Shown in pieces: positions 24,440 through 35,638 of a DNA stretch of 64,000 bases. The translations under genes were made by a program, and so were the position numbers. Where the stretch lies: contig BSQZ01000029.1 of NCBI GenBank assembly GCA_033239005.1, positions 4,795,001 through 4,859,000 on the forward strand. The letters are read 5' to 3'. The notes below the pieces were generated by a model. That model was not told where the DNA came from and did no database searches. It was given only the letters and a program-made list of their open reading frames with translations. This stretch comes from Lamellibrachia satsuma (Eukaryota; Annelida; Polychaeta; Sabellida; Siboglinidae). Each line of letters begins with the position of its first letter. Position 1 is the first letter of the stretch.

Positions 24440-25015
24440 TGTCGTCTCAAGGCCCCGATTCGTTTCAATACCAAGACAAAAGTGACGAAGACATCCGTCA
24501 CCGACCTCCAGTGTACCGACGACTGTGCTATCCTTTATCACTAGCCTACACAAGCTTAACTGGACCTCAATATTGAGGTCTACCAAAGCCTGGGATCAAT
24601 GTAATCCACGCTACCACAGGCAGCAAAGCCGAGACCTCCTGAAATCGAAGTCTCATATGTGCGAGAACTTCCCACATGCCCGTTGCCAGGGGTTTCACGG
24701 GGTTCAAAATGTGAACCCCTTTTTTCTTCAAAAATAATAATAATAATAATATATTTTATGTGATACAGCGCCATATCCAATGTGAACCTCCGCAATAAAT
24801 GTGTTACACAATCACCTTCTCACAAGCGTGAACCATACCTATGGTCACACACATACCTAGGGAGTCACCTGTCCATAAAAGCAACTATCAAAGAAGAAAT
24901 CCAGCACCGAATCTTCTGTGCCAACACCTCCTTTGGGAAACTGCGCCACCGAGTTTGTGATGACTACAGCCAGAAGGAGACCAAAGTCATCTGTGTTAAA
25001 ACTCTACTACAGTCG
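24440..25015 (+). mobile_element. Degenerate LINE reverse-transcriptase fragment
   Basis: On the plus strand, TKVTKTSVTDLQCTDDCAIL (about 24470-24537) matches the catalytic box region of a LINE RT, with the YADD core changed to CTDD. Further on, 24848-25008 reads HTYLGSHLSIKATIKEEIQ followed by FGKLRHRVCDD, the downstream RT 'YLGS..S.....EI..RI..A...F..L' pattern. A poorly matching stretch with an AATAATAAT run separates them. The element is inactive. Confidence 0.6.
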
Positions 25016-25328
25016 AACCCCTGATATTTGCCCAAATTCCGGAAAAACATCCGGATTTTCCCATCACAGTAATAAGTGGTGATTCCAGGCCGAGAAAGTG
25101 AAGAACGGTGGCGCCTCATCGCGTAGCCTGCGTAATTGAGGCTGGGTCAGTGTCGCCGCCTAGCATTCCAATATCGTTACAAATAAACGTTACAACACAC
25201 TTGTAACGTCAGTTTTATTGCCAGAAGGCACCACTTTAATTTTTATATTTTAAGGGTATTTGTGGCTCCACTAAAAGTTTATTAGCTGTTCCCACAGAAG
25301 GAATCGTTCTGCGACAACCTCCTGTATA

Positions 25329-25646
25329 CCCGGGGGGGGGGGGGGGGATACTGCCATACCAAAACGGTGGGGCGTGCCCCATGGAGAGAGAGAAATCAAG
25401 AAATTTTGGGTCACCAAGAGAGAATTATTGAACAATTTATCTAATATCTATAAGTGTAAGGTAAGCCCGGGCGGAACGTTTTCATTGGGAAATTTCCTCT
25501 TCGATGAAAGAGAGAATTATCAGGTTTAATTGAGGCACAAAGAGAAAAAAATTAATTTTTTCTACGGACAGAGAGAGAAAAAGGCCAAAAACGGGCATTT
25601 GCGCGGCACATACATGTATACCTCAGTATAGGGAGTACCCCCCGGG
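25329..25646. mobile_element. Probable non-autonomous DNA transposon (MITE) with CCCGGGGG ends
   Basis: The 318-bp segment begins with CCC and a G run of about 18, then ATACTG. It ends CAGTATAGGGAGTACCCCCC followed by GGG, which is inverted relative to the start (CCCGGGGGG..TACT..). The flanks are CTGTATA on the left and CTGTAAA on the right, a near-perfect 7-bp target duplication. The interior is purine-rich with repeated AGAGAGA and has no ORF. A related CCCCCCCGGG end may lie at about 23478. Confidence 0.5.
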
Positions 25647-25849
25647 CTGTAAACTACCTGGCGATCTTTTGACGCGTCAACGGAAGCATCAAAAAGTATA
25701 AAATAATGCATGATTATCCGACAGGTGGTGCAAGTAATGATGTTTTGTGTAATCTCGCGAGAACAGAGTCTGACAGCAGAGGCTTGTTCTCGTTGTGACC
25801 TACTGTCACCACATTTAGTGTAGGCGTTACCGTGAAACGCCAGCCAATC

Positions 25850-26120
25850 AGCGTCATTATCGAGAGTCTATGCGAATTTTGTTGTTGCTTGATTTAACTT
25901 TTCAGCCGGAGAGTTGTGTCAATACGATCAAAGTTAATTCGAACTGAATCGTATCAACTGATAAAAGCTAACTCTTATTTTTGTAAACTAGTCAAATGCC
26001 CGGGTGACTTCGTAATTAGCTAAATATAATTTCCGTCACAACGAAAACCTCGCTCCGCATCCTGGCGAAGATGTGTGCGACAAACAGTAGCGCCACAGCG
26101 CGGATCCTGGATAATCGAGG
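25850..26120 (+). repeat. Dispersed repeat, copy 1 (partner at 60500-60740)
   Basis: Shared blocks in the same order are TTGTGTCAATAyrATCAAAG, CTCTTATTTT, CAAATGyCC, GTAATTAGC, TGTGTGCGACAAAC and GATAATCGAGG. The copies are diverged and carry indels. There is no ORF and no family name is recognised. Confidence 0.65.
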
Positions 26121-26409
26121 TTATGTTTGATATAGTCTCCAACACGGGCACCTTCTACATATTCGTTTGATTCAAGGGAGCTTTTAACGGAAGTCGTGTT
26201 ACGTACTCAAGTTTAACATATAAATGTGTTCTAACAATGCTACATACACAACACTTGCATACGTTGTACAACGTCACCATTTCTCGTAGTAGTTTCAACG
26301 ATAATTGAACTAAATATACGGGTGTCATCTTTTCCACAGTACACATGACTTAGGTCTGTAGACTACTTTTAAGATGCCACGTCGACTAACTCAAAAATAA
26401 GCACTTTAC

Positions 26410-26491
26410 CTATTTCGTCACCATGTCCGGCCGCACACAACACCTGGAGCAGCTCTGGGGACAGAATAAACGGAACTCCTTTCAATGGCAT
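26410..26491 (-). CDS. Fucose mutarotase-like (RbsD/FucU family), first exon only
   Basis: On the minus strand, ATG at 26491 opens MPLKGVPFILSPELLQVL, then CAAGHGDEI, ending ATA G|GTAAAG at 26410 (phase 1). This is the start of the RbsD/FucU fold: fucose mutarotases begin with a 'LKG.P..LSPELL..L..MGHGDEIV' segment whose histidine (H23 here) is the catalytic residue interconverting alpha- and beta-L-fucose. Family proteins are about 150 aa. The following exon should begin with Leu-Ala-Asp-Ala-Asn-Phe-Pro-like sequence below 26410, and I could not find it. This may be a real gene with short unrecognised exons or a stranded duplicate of exon 1. Confidence 0.55.
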
Positions 26492-27179
26492 CTTTGCAAT
26501 CGTTGTTTGAACTTCTGGTGTAATATCTGGTCCCTCACTGCCGAAGGACGATTGCACGATTTACCGTAAATGTATTAATTTTGTCCGGTAATTGCTGCAT
26601 TTTCACAATGCAGGTACCTAGATGCATACACACAAGGGTAATTTCTAACTTGTATGTCAAAACAGCATTTAGTTCCTTAACTAAATTTAAAACGAATAGC
26701 TGTGATTGCATTGTTTATTTTTGTAACATGTTCGATAGATTATGTAGGAACAACATAATATTATATTTTTATTTCATAAAAAAAATATTTCACAATAGTG
26801 TAATAATATAAAGAATATTTCATACCATGTAGTGTACTTATTCTAAAAATATGCATTTCATAAACAACATATATGTTTATTTTATAGCAATAAAGAATAT
26901 TTATAATAGTGTATTTATTATAAAAATAAACTTTTCATAAGTGTTTATTAAATAAATATGCATATTTAAAAAAAAACTTAACACTGATGTTCACCCTGTA
27001 AACACGATATAGCCGATTGTCATCTGATCTCTCCTGTCAATAATTAACATGCATAATCCCTGCAACAGCAAATAATATTATACTAGTATATGAATTCTAA
27101 TGCTTTAAAAACAGTTAAAAGTCACATACACACAATTTTGTTTGCTGTGAAGTAATTACCATTACATATTATTTGGTGG

Positions 27180-28155
27180 GGAAGCAATGATAGATGCATT
27201 CATGATCACATACCAAAAGATTTGGGAAACCAGGACTTGGCCTGAAGAGTGGACAAAATCACTCAAAATAACGATACCACAGAAAGGGAACTTACGCTGT
27301 TGTAAGAACTACAATCGAACAAATCTTCAACACAAGACTGTTAATCGAGAAACACGTTGATCACCATCACGACCTATATCACAAAGGACTCTGGAGAGTA
27401 TTGCAATGCTATAACATTGATGAAGGACTAGTGACACTACTCGAATCGCTATATGGACCATCAACGAGTGCAGTGTTACATGAAGGAGAAGTTTTACAAT
27501 CGTTTTGAACATCGGTCAGAGTTGGCCAGGTATGCCTTTTGTCGCCAGTGCTGTTCAACTTATACCTTGAAAATATCACGATATCGATAAACAGTAGAGA
27601 GATCAGCAACCTCCAATACGCAGATGATATTGACCTAATTGCTGAAACAGAGGAGGAGCTACAAGAACTTACAACAACACTGGAAAGGAGAGCGCGTGCT
27701 TACTGAATGGAAATAAGTGCAGAAAAGAGCAAGATCATGGTCAACAGATCATGGTTAACAGCAGAATAGCGCCATAAACTACTATATTAATGATTGGAGA
27801 ATGCCTCGAAGAAGTAACATCATTCAAGAACCTCACGTTGATCATCTCCTCTGAGGGCGACAAGAACCCGCAGGACCACAAGAACCACTTTTGGCCACAG
27901 TAAAACGCTGAAAACTCCATTGGTTCAGTCATACAACCAGACACAACACACTTGCCAAAGAAATACTACAAGGCACGGTCAAAGGTGGCAGAAAATGAGG
28001 AAGACCAAAAAAAAAATGTACATGGACAACATTCAAGAGTGGACGGGTCTGGAGCCACAGGAATTACGCAATGCTGCCCACAACAGTCCCAGATGGAGAA
28101 AGATCACTGTGGGAGACGCGAAGTGTGCACCCCTGTGCCCGGTCAAGGGATGAGT
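27180..28155 (+). mobile_element. Degenerate LINE reverse transcriptase
   Basis: The plus-strand fragments are in order but in broken frames: EEWTKSLKITIPQKGN (about 27255-27300), a middle segment with VLQCYNIDEGLVTLLESLYG (27398-27457), LLSPVLFNLYLENI (27538-27580), the catalytic box ISNLQYADDIDLIAET (27603-27650), and a C-terminal HNTLAKEILQGTVKGGRK region (27942-27995). Several in-frame stops and shifts make it dead. The YADD motif itself is intact. Confidence 0.78.
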
Positions 28156-28192
28156 GAGCAAGTGCGATTATTTGGGTGAGTGAGTGCGATTA

Positions 28193-28312
28193 TTTGCCAC
28201 AGTTCACTTAGCTGAATGAATGAGTACCTGGCTACAGACAGAGGTGGATATGTGAACTAAAGTCTTCTTGCAGTAATTACAGCATAGCTGAATACTTCCA
28301 AGAGCAGCTTTA
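28193..28312 (+). mobile_element. SINE family body fragment (5'- and 3'-truncated)
   Basis: CACAGTTCACTTAGCTGAAT, GAGTACCTGGCTACAGACAG, GTGGATATG and a GCAGTAATTACAGCATAGCT segment follow the body of the SINE at 32432-32752 block by block. The tRNA-like head and the tail are missing. Confidence 0.7.
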
Positions 28313-28681
28313 AAATATTAATTATTCCCCACACCCTTGTCAATGGGAATTTATTCTTAACAAAATTAATTTTGCTGATTTGACAGATGCCCTGGCCTGT
28401 TAAAGCTATTCTAAGAGTAACATTAGGTTCACATAACCAACTTTTCCTTTATTTATTCTTTTCTGATATCTTTGCATACTTATTTTTTTACTTGCGATTT
28501 TCATATTGTAATAACACAGACTGGCTAAAATTAATGACAAAAGATAATAAATAAAAAATAAACATTCGATAGCAGACTGGCTATCATGAAGCTAATAACT
28601 ATTTTAATATAATTATAAAAAAATAACTGACTGATTGTTTATATTCATCAGGCATTCAAGTGAGGTGCAATGAACATTTTG

Positions 28682-31600
28682 TTAAGTTGAGTGAATAGTT
28701 TCGTGTTCCATGATCTTGGCAATTGTATTTAGCTGCATGTTGCGAGTGCCTTCATAGATCGTTCCTGTAACAGAAAATAATACTGCAACTAAATAACTTT
28801 GGCAACAGTGAAATTACATTTACAATAGTAAAATTACAGTTATAACAACAGTTATATTACAGTTATGACAACAGTTAAATTACAGTTATGACAACAGTTA
28901 AATTACAGTTATGACAACAGTTAAATTACAGTTATGACAACAGTTAAATTAGTTATGACAACAGTTAAATTACAGCTATAACAATAGTTAAATTACAGTT
29001 ATAACAATAGTTAAATTACAGTTATGACAACAGTTAAATTACAGTTATGACAACAGTTAAAGTACAGTTATGACAACAGTTAAATTACAGTTATGACAAC
29101 AGTTAAATTACAGTTATGACAACCGTTATATTACAGTGTTGACTACAGTTAAATTAGTTATAACAACAGTTAAATACAGTTATAACAACAATTAAATTAC
29201 AGTTATAACAACAGTTAAATTAGTTATAACAACAGTTAAATTACAGTTACAGCAATAGTTAAAAACCCTTGATTCAGTACACAACCTACATTATAAACCA
29301 GAGTAGGGGTGAAATATATTTATTTTATCAAATATAAATACTGTATTCGTCCTAATCAGCATACATGGTTTAAAAAAATTAATTTTTTAACTGGAACAAA
29401 TTTCATGAAATGTGTTCCAATAAGCACCTAAGTTTGTAGATCAAGATGATGTCGATGACTCGCTCGGATGATATGCGGCCCTGGATGTGCAAATGGCTAA
29501 TGCCACTTGACAACGACGATGTAGAACCAATGACTGAAGAAACCACATTGACTTTTATTGTCACTGACATTGGTCCTTAGTCAGCAACGTAGTTCACGTG
29601 TGCTTGTCGAAAGAACTGTCCAAAGCAACAACACGCCAGTACTTTCCCAATAACGTTAAGTCGGCAGGAAATATAGAAACAATTGCCATCAACTAAAACC
29701 CCACATGTTTAAACCTGTTTGTAGTCCATAGCTCCTTAGTGTACCAATCCCACTGTTTATGACTGGACTTGTTAAACCGACTAGAACTGTCTAACCCTTG
29801 TTTTTGTGGGCTGCTGAGCTTGGGTTTCTTTAATATTTTAGCACAACAAAAGTTTTTTATTGGATTGTATTGTATAGATCTACGTTGGAAGTCGGCGATC
29901 CTCATTCACATCTGTACAGCACCATCTGGTTGACTAGTGTAACACAACTGGGGACCTGTTGACCGGTATTTATTCTAAATGAAGCGTTTCTGTACAATTA
30001 AAATTACCTCGATCCTTGGAACTTCTGATTTCAAAGCACATCAACAATGTAATAGTATTATTAATGTGCTTTAATATTTACTTATGTAGTATATTTACCA
30101 CCAGAAATTGCATAAAACGTGAATTCAAAAATGGTACATCTTCACCAAGTCTCACTCAATTGGCCTTCTCATTTACCAATCAACGTAATTGTTCAGTTTG
30201 AGAGGTGAGTGGCATTGTGACAGTGTATTTATAAGTACGTATAACATATTGGTTGATTAAAAATAATATCTATAAAAAATCATGAAAATAATGTTTTTCT
30301 ATCGCTCAATTGTTCTGATGTTTGTTGCAGCTGAATAAATACTAAGCGGTCCCTTACTACACTCCGTACAGTACACTCACTAGATGGCACCATTGTTGTC
30401 TCGCCACATGAGCATGCTACCGGTGTACGCCGAGTAAGCGTATCAAAAACTACCTATGAATGCTTATTATTTATATTTATTTATACATTCACGGATGGTC
30501 AAAAGTATATCAGAGCACTGCAAGGTCTGCTGATATTGGTAAATATTTGATGAGAGTAAAAGTTAATCTGTCATTGCAGAACTGTGACACATCGATGGAG
30601 AGGAAATTATACTCGAGTTGCATGATTTCGTGCACCTTTTGGTGGGGGTGTACGCTTATTAGAGCATGTACGCTTATTAGTGCGAATACGGTATGTCCTA
30701 TTTTAATATCGAAACACAGGTACAATTCATAAAATCCATTTACCAATATTTAAGATCCTAAAATGTGCATATTCAAGCAGGTTAAATACACCAAATACAA
30801 ATTGTTGTATTTTGTGTGTATTTGATCAAATATGGGATTCTGGAAAAAGTCAAATGCAAATATGCAAATTCAGCACTGAGCTAAGCTTGCCATAAGCAGG
30901 TAAAGATGAGGAAGAATCTGGGCTTTTTAGTTGATGAAGGACATAATATATCTTGAATAAGCCATTCTATATAATATTGTGGGTAAATGCAAATTTACAC
31001 AAATTGGCCACCCACCGACGATGCAATCTCTGTAATATTTCTCAACTGGAAACTCTTTGGAGATTCCGACACCGCCCAGCAATTCAACGCACTTCCTCGT
31101 TGTGATGCACGCCACCTGCAAGTTTGGACAGAACGTGTCATTTCATGAGATTAAGTGGCTCAGTTCTAGTGTGTTGAAGTACCTCAAGTACAGAACCAAA
31201 GCAATACATATCAAAATTAAGTACAATTTCATCACATCGGCGTCAGATTAATGTCTGTTTTAATGATTTGAGTCAAACAAATGTGATTCCATGGTTATGA
31301 GTCTAGGTACATTTTTATTGAAGACTTGTAATAAACTTCCTCCGATACTTAGTCATAACTAATGTGTAATCAAGGAGGACTGCTTGTTAGTGTCTTGACA
31401 TGTCCTGAAACAAGTATTTAGTGACAGCAGTGCAAAGTAGAATGATTCATCCAAAGTTCTCAGTATCTTGGCTATGTGTTCAATGTAGGACACCAGTGAC
31501 ATTTACTGGAAACGATAAGAACACATAGTCAGATTGAAAAAACTGTCATTGAAGGATAAACTCAAATGTATGTGTACAATGTACATGCCTCAATTAATAT

Positions 31601-34600
31601 TTCTTTTTATTGGATGCTCATCTTTTTTTGTTCATTTTCTTAATATCTTTATTTTAAATATGAATTTATTTTCCAGCCTACTTCAGCAGCATAGAACTTG
31701 GCCATTGCAGCTTCCTTGACAAAGTCCATGCCTGCTTCCTTGCGTCTCGCTGCGTTGTACACCAGGAGGCGTGCCGCCTCTATCTGGGTGCCCAATTCTG
31801 CGATGGAATGCTGCATCGCCTTAAAAATAAATACACTGTATATAATTTCATTTAGTGCAGGTTGAAAATATCTCATTTAGTGCAGGTTGAAAATATTTCA
31901 TTTAGTGCAGGTTGAAAATGACAATATGCACATAGGAATGCAGAATGAGAAAATAACACAAGCTTAAATTCCATTCAAGTCTTCAGTGTAAAACCTTCCT
32001 CAATATTTGTATGAGTTAATGAAACTATATTACTTTACTGAATATTAATATCTATGTAATAATTTTTATAAAACCTTCCTACTATGAAGATTTACTTGCA
32101 GTACATAATATATTTATAGAGGTTTGCAGCATTAGTTAAAGGTTGCATTTCCCACCTGGAAATCCCAGATCCTCTTATTGAACTGTTTCCTCTCAAGCAG
32201 GTAGGGAAGAGTGTTGTCAAGGCAACCTTGAGCCATTCCTACCAACTGTTGGGAAAGTAGGAAACCAATGAAGATGTTAGACTAATACACCCTTAAAACT
32301 CCCTCTACATTGCATTTAGCTCATTACGAATCAGGCTCGTTGAAGTTCAAATTTAACTTTTGTTAAAATTATCAAGATTTATTATTAGATCAGGTAACTA
32401 CTGAAAGTGTGAATAGCTCCATGCCATAGTAGGGGTGCGGTGGCATAGCAGTTAGAACGTCAGGCCCTCAATCGAGAGAACCCAGGCTCGAATACTCTCG
32501 CAGCTGTTTTGAAGCTTTGGCAATTTCGATCATCCCACATTGCCATAGTTCACTCAGCTGTATATACGAGTACCTGGCTACAGACAGGTGGATATCAGAA
32601 TGAATAGTATTCGCGCAGTAATTGCAGTGTGGCTGAATGCTTCCCAGAGAAGTCGAAAAGGTGTTGGAATGAATAGATCTGCCAGGGGGTGAAGTATAAA
32701 ACGGTTTGAACAATCCCAAGGACTGGATACAGCGCTAAATAAGAATGTATATTTACCTTTTACATTTATAGTATATAGAGCTGGATGGCTTTTCCCAAAA
32801 ATATTTTAATAGTTTGTCCAATGATTTAATAACAATAATTAACTTCTATGGCACCTATATCCTCAGGAACCTGAGCTCAGAGGTGCAACAAAACAGAATC
32901 ATTAAGCATAGTCGTGAACAGGGATGTGCAAAAGTCATTTCAGAAGAAGGGACAACCAAAGATTTATGGTAGAAATGCAATTTGGAATAAATATGTCTTG
33001 AATTTTTTTGGAAGAAAGCTATAGATTCAGGTGTTTTCAAAGTGATGAGCAGTTCATTCCAGACCTTAGGTGCAGCGACAGAGAAAGCATGTTTGCCAAA
33101 ATTAAGTTTTGTTTTAGGCACAACAAGTTGTGAAATTGAGAAATCTGAGCTGCCTAGGAATATTTGAAAGATGTAGGAGACTAGCCAAGTAGGGTGGTTG
33201 TTGTGTAGATAGACCACGATATGTAAGAGAGGACAGCTTAAAATTAATTTGATAAGTAACAGGAAGCCAGTGTAACTGTTAGTAGTGGTAGTGATGGTGA
33301 AAAACAAGGCGCCCTGAGTACCACACATGCCAGACAATTTTGTACTCGTTGGGGTTTAGCCAAGTCTCTTTTAGCAATGTTATTTAGTAGTGAATTACAA
33401 TAGTCAAGGCGGCTACTAATTAATGCTGTTGATAATGTTTTAGCAGTAGATATGTGATGCCAAATTCGACGGAGATCACGTATATGATAGAAACAGGATT
33501 TGCATACTTGAGAAATATGCTGGTGAAAGTTGAAGTCACTATCAAAGACAACACCTAGATTACGAACAGTATCTGGTGGGAATGTATCACTGCCAAGCAG
33601 TTTAAATGGAAAATGGCTGATGACTAACTAAATAAGACATCTGCACAAACAAGCCACAGTGGAGATCAGACAGGTGTGTCCTAAAATGATTTTAAAACAA
33701 ACCATAGTGGAGACCAGACAGGTGCGTCCCAAAATATTTTTAAAACAAGTCTTGGTGGAGACCAGACAGGTGTGTCCCAAAATTATTCTAAAACAAGCCA
33801 TAGTGGAGACCAGACAGGTGTGTCCCAAAATGATTCTAAAACAAGCCATAGAGGAGACCAGACAAGTGTGTCCCAAAATGATTCTAAAACAAGCCATAGA
33901 GGAGACCAGACAGGTGTGTCCCAAAATGATTCTAAAACAAGCCATAGTGGAGACCATACAGGTGTGTCCCAAAATATTTCTAAAACAAGTCATGGTGGAG
34001 ACCAGACAGGTGTGTCCCAAAATGATTCTAAAACAAGCCATAGAGGAGACCAGACAGGTGTGTCCCGAAATGATTCTAAAACAAGCCATAGAGGAGACCA
34101 GACAGGTGTGTCCCGAAATGATTCTAAAACAAGCCATAGAGGAGACCAGACAGGTGTGTCCCGAAATGATTCTAAAACAAGCCATAGAGGAGACCAGACA
34201 GGTGTGTCCCAAAATGATTCTAAAACAAGCCATAGTGGAGACCAGACAGGTGTGTCCCGAAATGATTCTAAAACAAGCCATAGAGGAGACCAGACAGGTG
34301 TGTCCCGAAATGATTCTAAAACAAGCCATAGAGGAGACCAGACAGGTGTGTCCCGAAATGATTCTAAAACAAGCCATAGTGGAGACCTGACAGGTGTGTC
34401 CAAAAATATTTCTAAAATAAGTCATGGTGGAGACCAGACAGGTGTGTCCCAAAATGATTCTAAAACAAGCCATAGAGGAGACCAGACAGGTGTGTCCCGA
34501 AATGATTCTAAAACAAGCCATAGAGGAGACCAGACAGGTGTGTCCCGAAATGATTCTAAAACAAGCCATAGAGGAGACCAGACAGGTGTGTCCCGAAATG

Positions 34601-35595
34601 ATTCTAAAACAAGCCATAGAGGAGACCAGACAGGTGTGTCCCGAAATGATTCTAAAACAAGCCATAGTGGAGACCTGACAGGTGTGTCCAAAAATATTTC
34701 TAAAATAAGTCATGGTGGAGACCAGACAGGTGTGTCCCAAAATGATTCTAAAACAAGCCATAGAGGAGACCAGACAGGTGTGTCCCGAAACGATTCTAAA
34801 ACAAGCCTTACAGGAGATCAGACAGGTGTGTCCCGAAATGATTCTAAAACAAGCCATAGTGGAGACCTGACAGGTGTGTCCCGAAATAATACTAAAACAA
34901 GCCATAGTGGAGAACAGACAGGTGTGTCCCAAAATGATTCTAAAACAAGCCCAGACAGGTGTGTCCCAAAATATTTCTAAAACAAGTCATGGTGGAGACC
35001 AGACAGGTGTGTCCCAAATTTATTCTAAAACAAGCCATAGAGAAGACCAGACAGGTTTGTCCCAAAATGATTCTAAAACAAGCCATGGCGGAGTTTATTA
35101 TTCTAAAACAAGCAATAGAGGAGACCAGACAGATGTGTCCCAAAAATATTATAAAAGAAGTGATAGAGGAGACCAGACAGGTGTGTCCCGAAACGATTCT
35201 AAAACAAAGCGAGTGAAAAATATCATTGAGGAGAGAACTTGAACTACTACTGCAATCTTTATTGCTTATTACGTTTTATACAACACGATTCACAAATAGC
35301 AGTATAAAGAGGAAAGTAAATGTAACTTAGAACCAGAAAATATATTAATTGGGTATTCAAACATTGTATTTGGTAACTGATATGTGTAATTAATTACAAA
35401 AAGTCCCCATTTCGATGGGCTACGTACCTGTGACCCAATCCCAATACGACCTTCATTCAGCATCCCTATAGCGTATTTGTAGCCCATTCCCAGCTCTCCC
35501 AGGATGTGGCTTTCTGGAACCTAAACATATATTGGAGGTGCTTCAACGTTTAAAAAACAACATCTGCAATTTTTCAATAGAAAAATTTAACCTTC

Positions 35596-35638
<43 letters not shown>

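Noticed and set aside
28795..29262. Short regular repeats resembling a CRISPR array or an origin iteron cluster
   Set aside because: Contiguous 23-bp minisatellite in an ACADSB intron, without unique spacers or an associated gene.
33628..34980. 400-codon ORFs on both strands that could be read as a repetitive secreted or structural protein
   Set aside because: They come from a 48-bp tandem array whose length is a multiple of three. The array lies inside an ACADSB intron, several frames are open at once, and no start context or splice signals support expression.
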